This document shows positions 63,031-64,000 of a stretch of 64,000 nucleotides of DNA, one piece after another. Each line of letters opens with the position of its first letter. The first letter of the stretch is position 1. Location of the stretch: positions 1,178,001-1,242,000 of the forward strand of contig JACKJS010000001.1 in assembly GCA_020637815.1 (NCBI GenBank), read 5' to 3'. Under the pieces are notes generated by a model. That model saw only the letters and a program-made list of their open reading frames with translations. It was not told where the DNA came from and ran no database searches. The stretch comes from Hyphomicrobiaceae bacterium (GTDB lineage: Bacteria; Pseudomonadota; Alphaproteobacteria; Rhizobiales; Methyloligellaceae). A program made the position numbers and the translations under genes.

Positions 63031-63075
63031 CAGACCTTCCGCGCCCCGGACACCTCCCTAGTTCCGGGCACCTTC

Positions 63076-63108
63076 GGGGCTGCCGCCGATCCCCCATGGC
63101 GGCGCCCC
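63076..63108 (+). terminator. Terminator after the His-rich protein gene
   Basis: GGGGC-T-GCCGCC (63076-63087) pairs with GGCGGCGCCCC (63098-63108), with one bulged T and a 10-base loop. TCTTCTTT follows, giving a T-rich tail. It lies before the convergent methyltransferase gene end at 63129. Confidence 0.7.
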
Positions 63109-63128
63109 TCTTCTTTGCCGAGACGCCG

Positions 63129-63935
63129 CTAGTCTCGAGGCGCATCGAGGGAAAGCGCCGCCCCGCCGCGCAAGATGGCTTCGGCTTCCTTCGTGTACGC
63201 GCCGCCGGCTTCATGCAGCACAAGCCCCGGCAAGACGCGTAATCCCGCGCGGCTGTTCTTCCGCCCCCGGACGATGATGCGGCCCGCGGCAGTTCCAGGC
63301 TTCGGAAACAGCGGGAAGATGGCAAGATCGCCGAAGCGATCCTTCAACGCCTCCAGGACGTTGCCCAGCTCGCCGGCGCGGTGAATGAGGGTCAGCGTTC
63401 CTTTTGGTGCGGTCATGGTCGCGAGAAACCGGACCCAGCGCTCCAATTCGCCTTGCGGCATCACATGCGCCGCCGCGCGCGATGCGTCCGGCGCCACTCG
63501 GACCGAGCCTTCGGCGTAGAACGGCGGATTGGCCATGACGTGGCCGTATCCCTCGCGGATCAATCCAGCCTCGCTCAAGACCTTGGACGGGGCGGTGAGG
63601 TCGGCCGCGATCGCCCGGAACCGGGCCTCGAAGCCGTTTCGGACCGCGTTCGTCTTGGCCAGTGCGCATTGGGTTCCGTCGATCTCGACGGCTGTGACAT
63701 GGGTCTCGGGAACGCGGGCGAGGACGCATAGTCCCGCTGTCCCGGCGCCCGCGCCCGCATCGAGCACGCTCTCGCCGCTTCTTGCCGGAACTGCCGCCGC
63801 GAGAAAGACCGCATCGCTCCCGGCCCGATGTCCCGCCTTGTTCTGGACGACTTCGATCCGCCCCCCGAGGAACGCATCGGCGGTCGTCTCCTGCCGGTCC
63901 GCGCCGTCAGATTTTTTTTTCGCGTTCGAGATCAT
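63129..63935 (-). CDS. TrmN6-type tRNA1(Val) adenine-N6 methyltransferase-like protein
   Basis: 268 residues. AFLGGRIEVVQNKAGHRAGS at the start, SAM motif VLDAGAGAGTAGLCVLARVP, and the N6-adenine catalytic motif GHVMANPPFYAEGSV (NPPF) near 130 place it in the YfiC/TrmN6 group. tRNA is the likely target. The start at 63935 lies within the preceding DUF2007 gene and just before a run of nine A, read here as Lys codons. A later start near residue 10 is possible. Confidence 0.88.
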   Translation of the reverse strand: MISNAKKKSDGADRQETTADAFLGGRIEVVQNKAGHRAGSDAVFLAAAVPARSGESVLDAGAGAGTAGLCVLARVPETHVTAVEIDGTQCALAKTNAVRNGFEARFRAIAADLTAPSKVLSEAGLIREGYGHVMANPPFYAEGSVRVAPDASRAAAHVMPQGELERWVRFLATMTAPKGTLTLIHRAGELGNVLEALKDRFGDLAIFPLFPKPGTAAGRIIVRGRKNSRAGLRVLPGLVLHEAGGAYTKEAEAILRGGAALSLDAPRD

Positions 63936-64000
63936 CGCCGACGCCCGCCTCGGTCAGCAGCACGCGCGCCTTATCGACGGAGCCTTCCCGCACAAGAATG
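63907..64000 (-). CDS. DUF2007 family protein, C-terminal end (5' part outside window)
   Basis: The last 30 codons read ILVREGSVDKARVLLTEAGV, then GDDLEREKKI and TGA at 63907-63909. This matches the end of DUF2007 proteins (a small ferredoxin-like fold sometimes called signal-transducing), where ARxLLxEAG is conserved. It overlaps the methyltransferase start by 29 bases on the same strand, so the two are translationally coupled. Confidence 0.65.
   Translation of the reverse strand, partial: ILVREGSVDKARVLLTEAGVGDDLEREKKI

Noticed and set aside
63900..63935. Frameshift error in the A9 run
   Set aside because: Reading carefully, the DUF2007 frame reaches TGA directly after the run and the methyltransferase frame reads Lys codons through it, so both genes are intact as given.

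Overview
The window is GC-rich, densely packed DNA from an alphaproteobacterium, most likely Hyphomicrobiales (Rhizobiales). The pointers are genes typical of that group: a TIGR02301 protein, DUF1499 and DUF2188 proteins, a YadGH-type ABC pair, nadABC with a NadQ-type Nudix/winged-helix regulator, many ATGA overlaps and several ECF or envelope genes. Placement below order is inference; a methylotroph-like Hyphomicrobiales lineage is possible but not shown.

Bases 1-8234 are accessory. They hold the 3' end of a TPR protein, the broken C-terminus of an autotransporter, a frameshifted SphA-like pseudogene, and then a striking leftward pair: a 1270-residue subtilisin with coiled-coil, acidic and EPRDVP-repeat regions, and a 469-residue outer-membrane barrel. 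Both carry Ig/Cna-B-like segments interrupted by low-complexity insertions. About 1.1 kb of poorly coding DNA with one orphan ORF follows, up to tRNA-Gln(TTG). tRNA-Pro(CGG) lies just beyond.

Bases 8.7-14.1 kb form a leftward envelope block: DUF3300 protein, DUF2950 protein, ECF sigma factor, and a membrane-anchored YfbK-type vWA protein that overlaps the sigma gene and may act as its anti-sigma factor.

Bases 14.5-46.7 kb are mostly housekeeping genes: MBL hydrolase, DUF1499, pdxH, fabI, aroC, sirtuin, two rRNA methyltransferases, a tandem pair of SET proteins, dxs, xseB, an HDAC-like hydrolase, Sua5, an FAD oxidoreductase, PPK2, an SOS peptidase, dihydroorotase, YgfZ, Tag, and a HD hydrolase/phosphatase/NadQ group. 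A soluble sugar dehydrogenase, an ABC-2 exporter and an APC permease follow.

Bases 46.7-53.4 kb hold an L,D-transpeptidase-like protein that has lost its catalytic residues, then nadA-nadB-nadC behind two matching palindromic operators, then a SleB-type hydrolase. Bases 53.7-62.0 kb are leftward: sppA-like, small membrane protein, glyQ, VOC, glyS, VOC, gamma-glutamylcyclotransferase-like, ppdK. The window ends with two tiny secreted proteins, a TrmN6-like methyltransferase and the tail of a DUF2007 protein. I saw no insertion sequence, CRISPR array or prophage.
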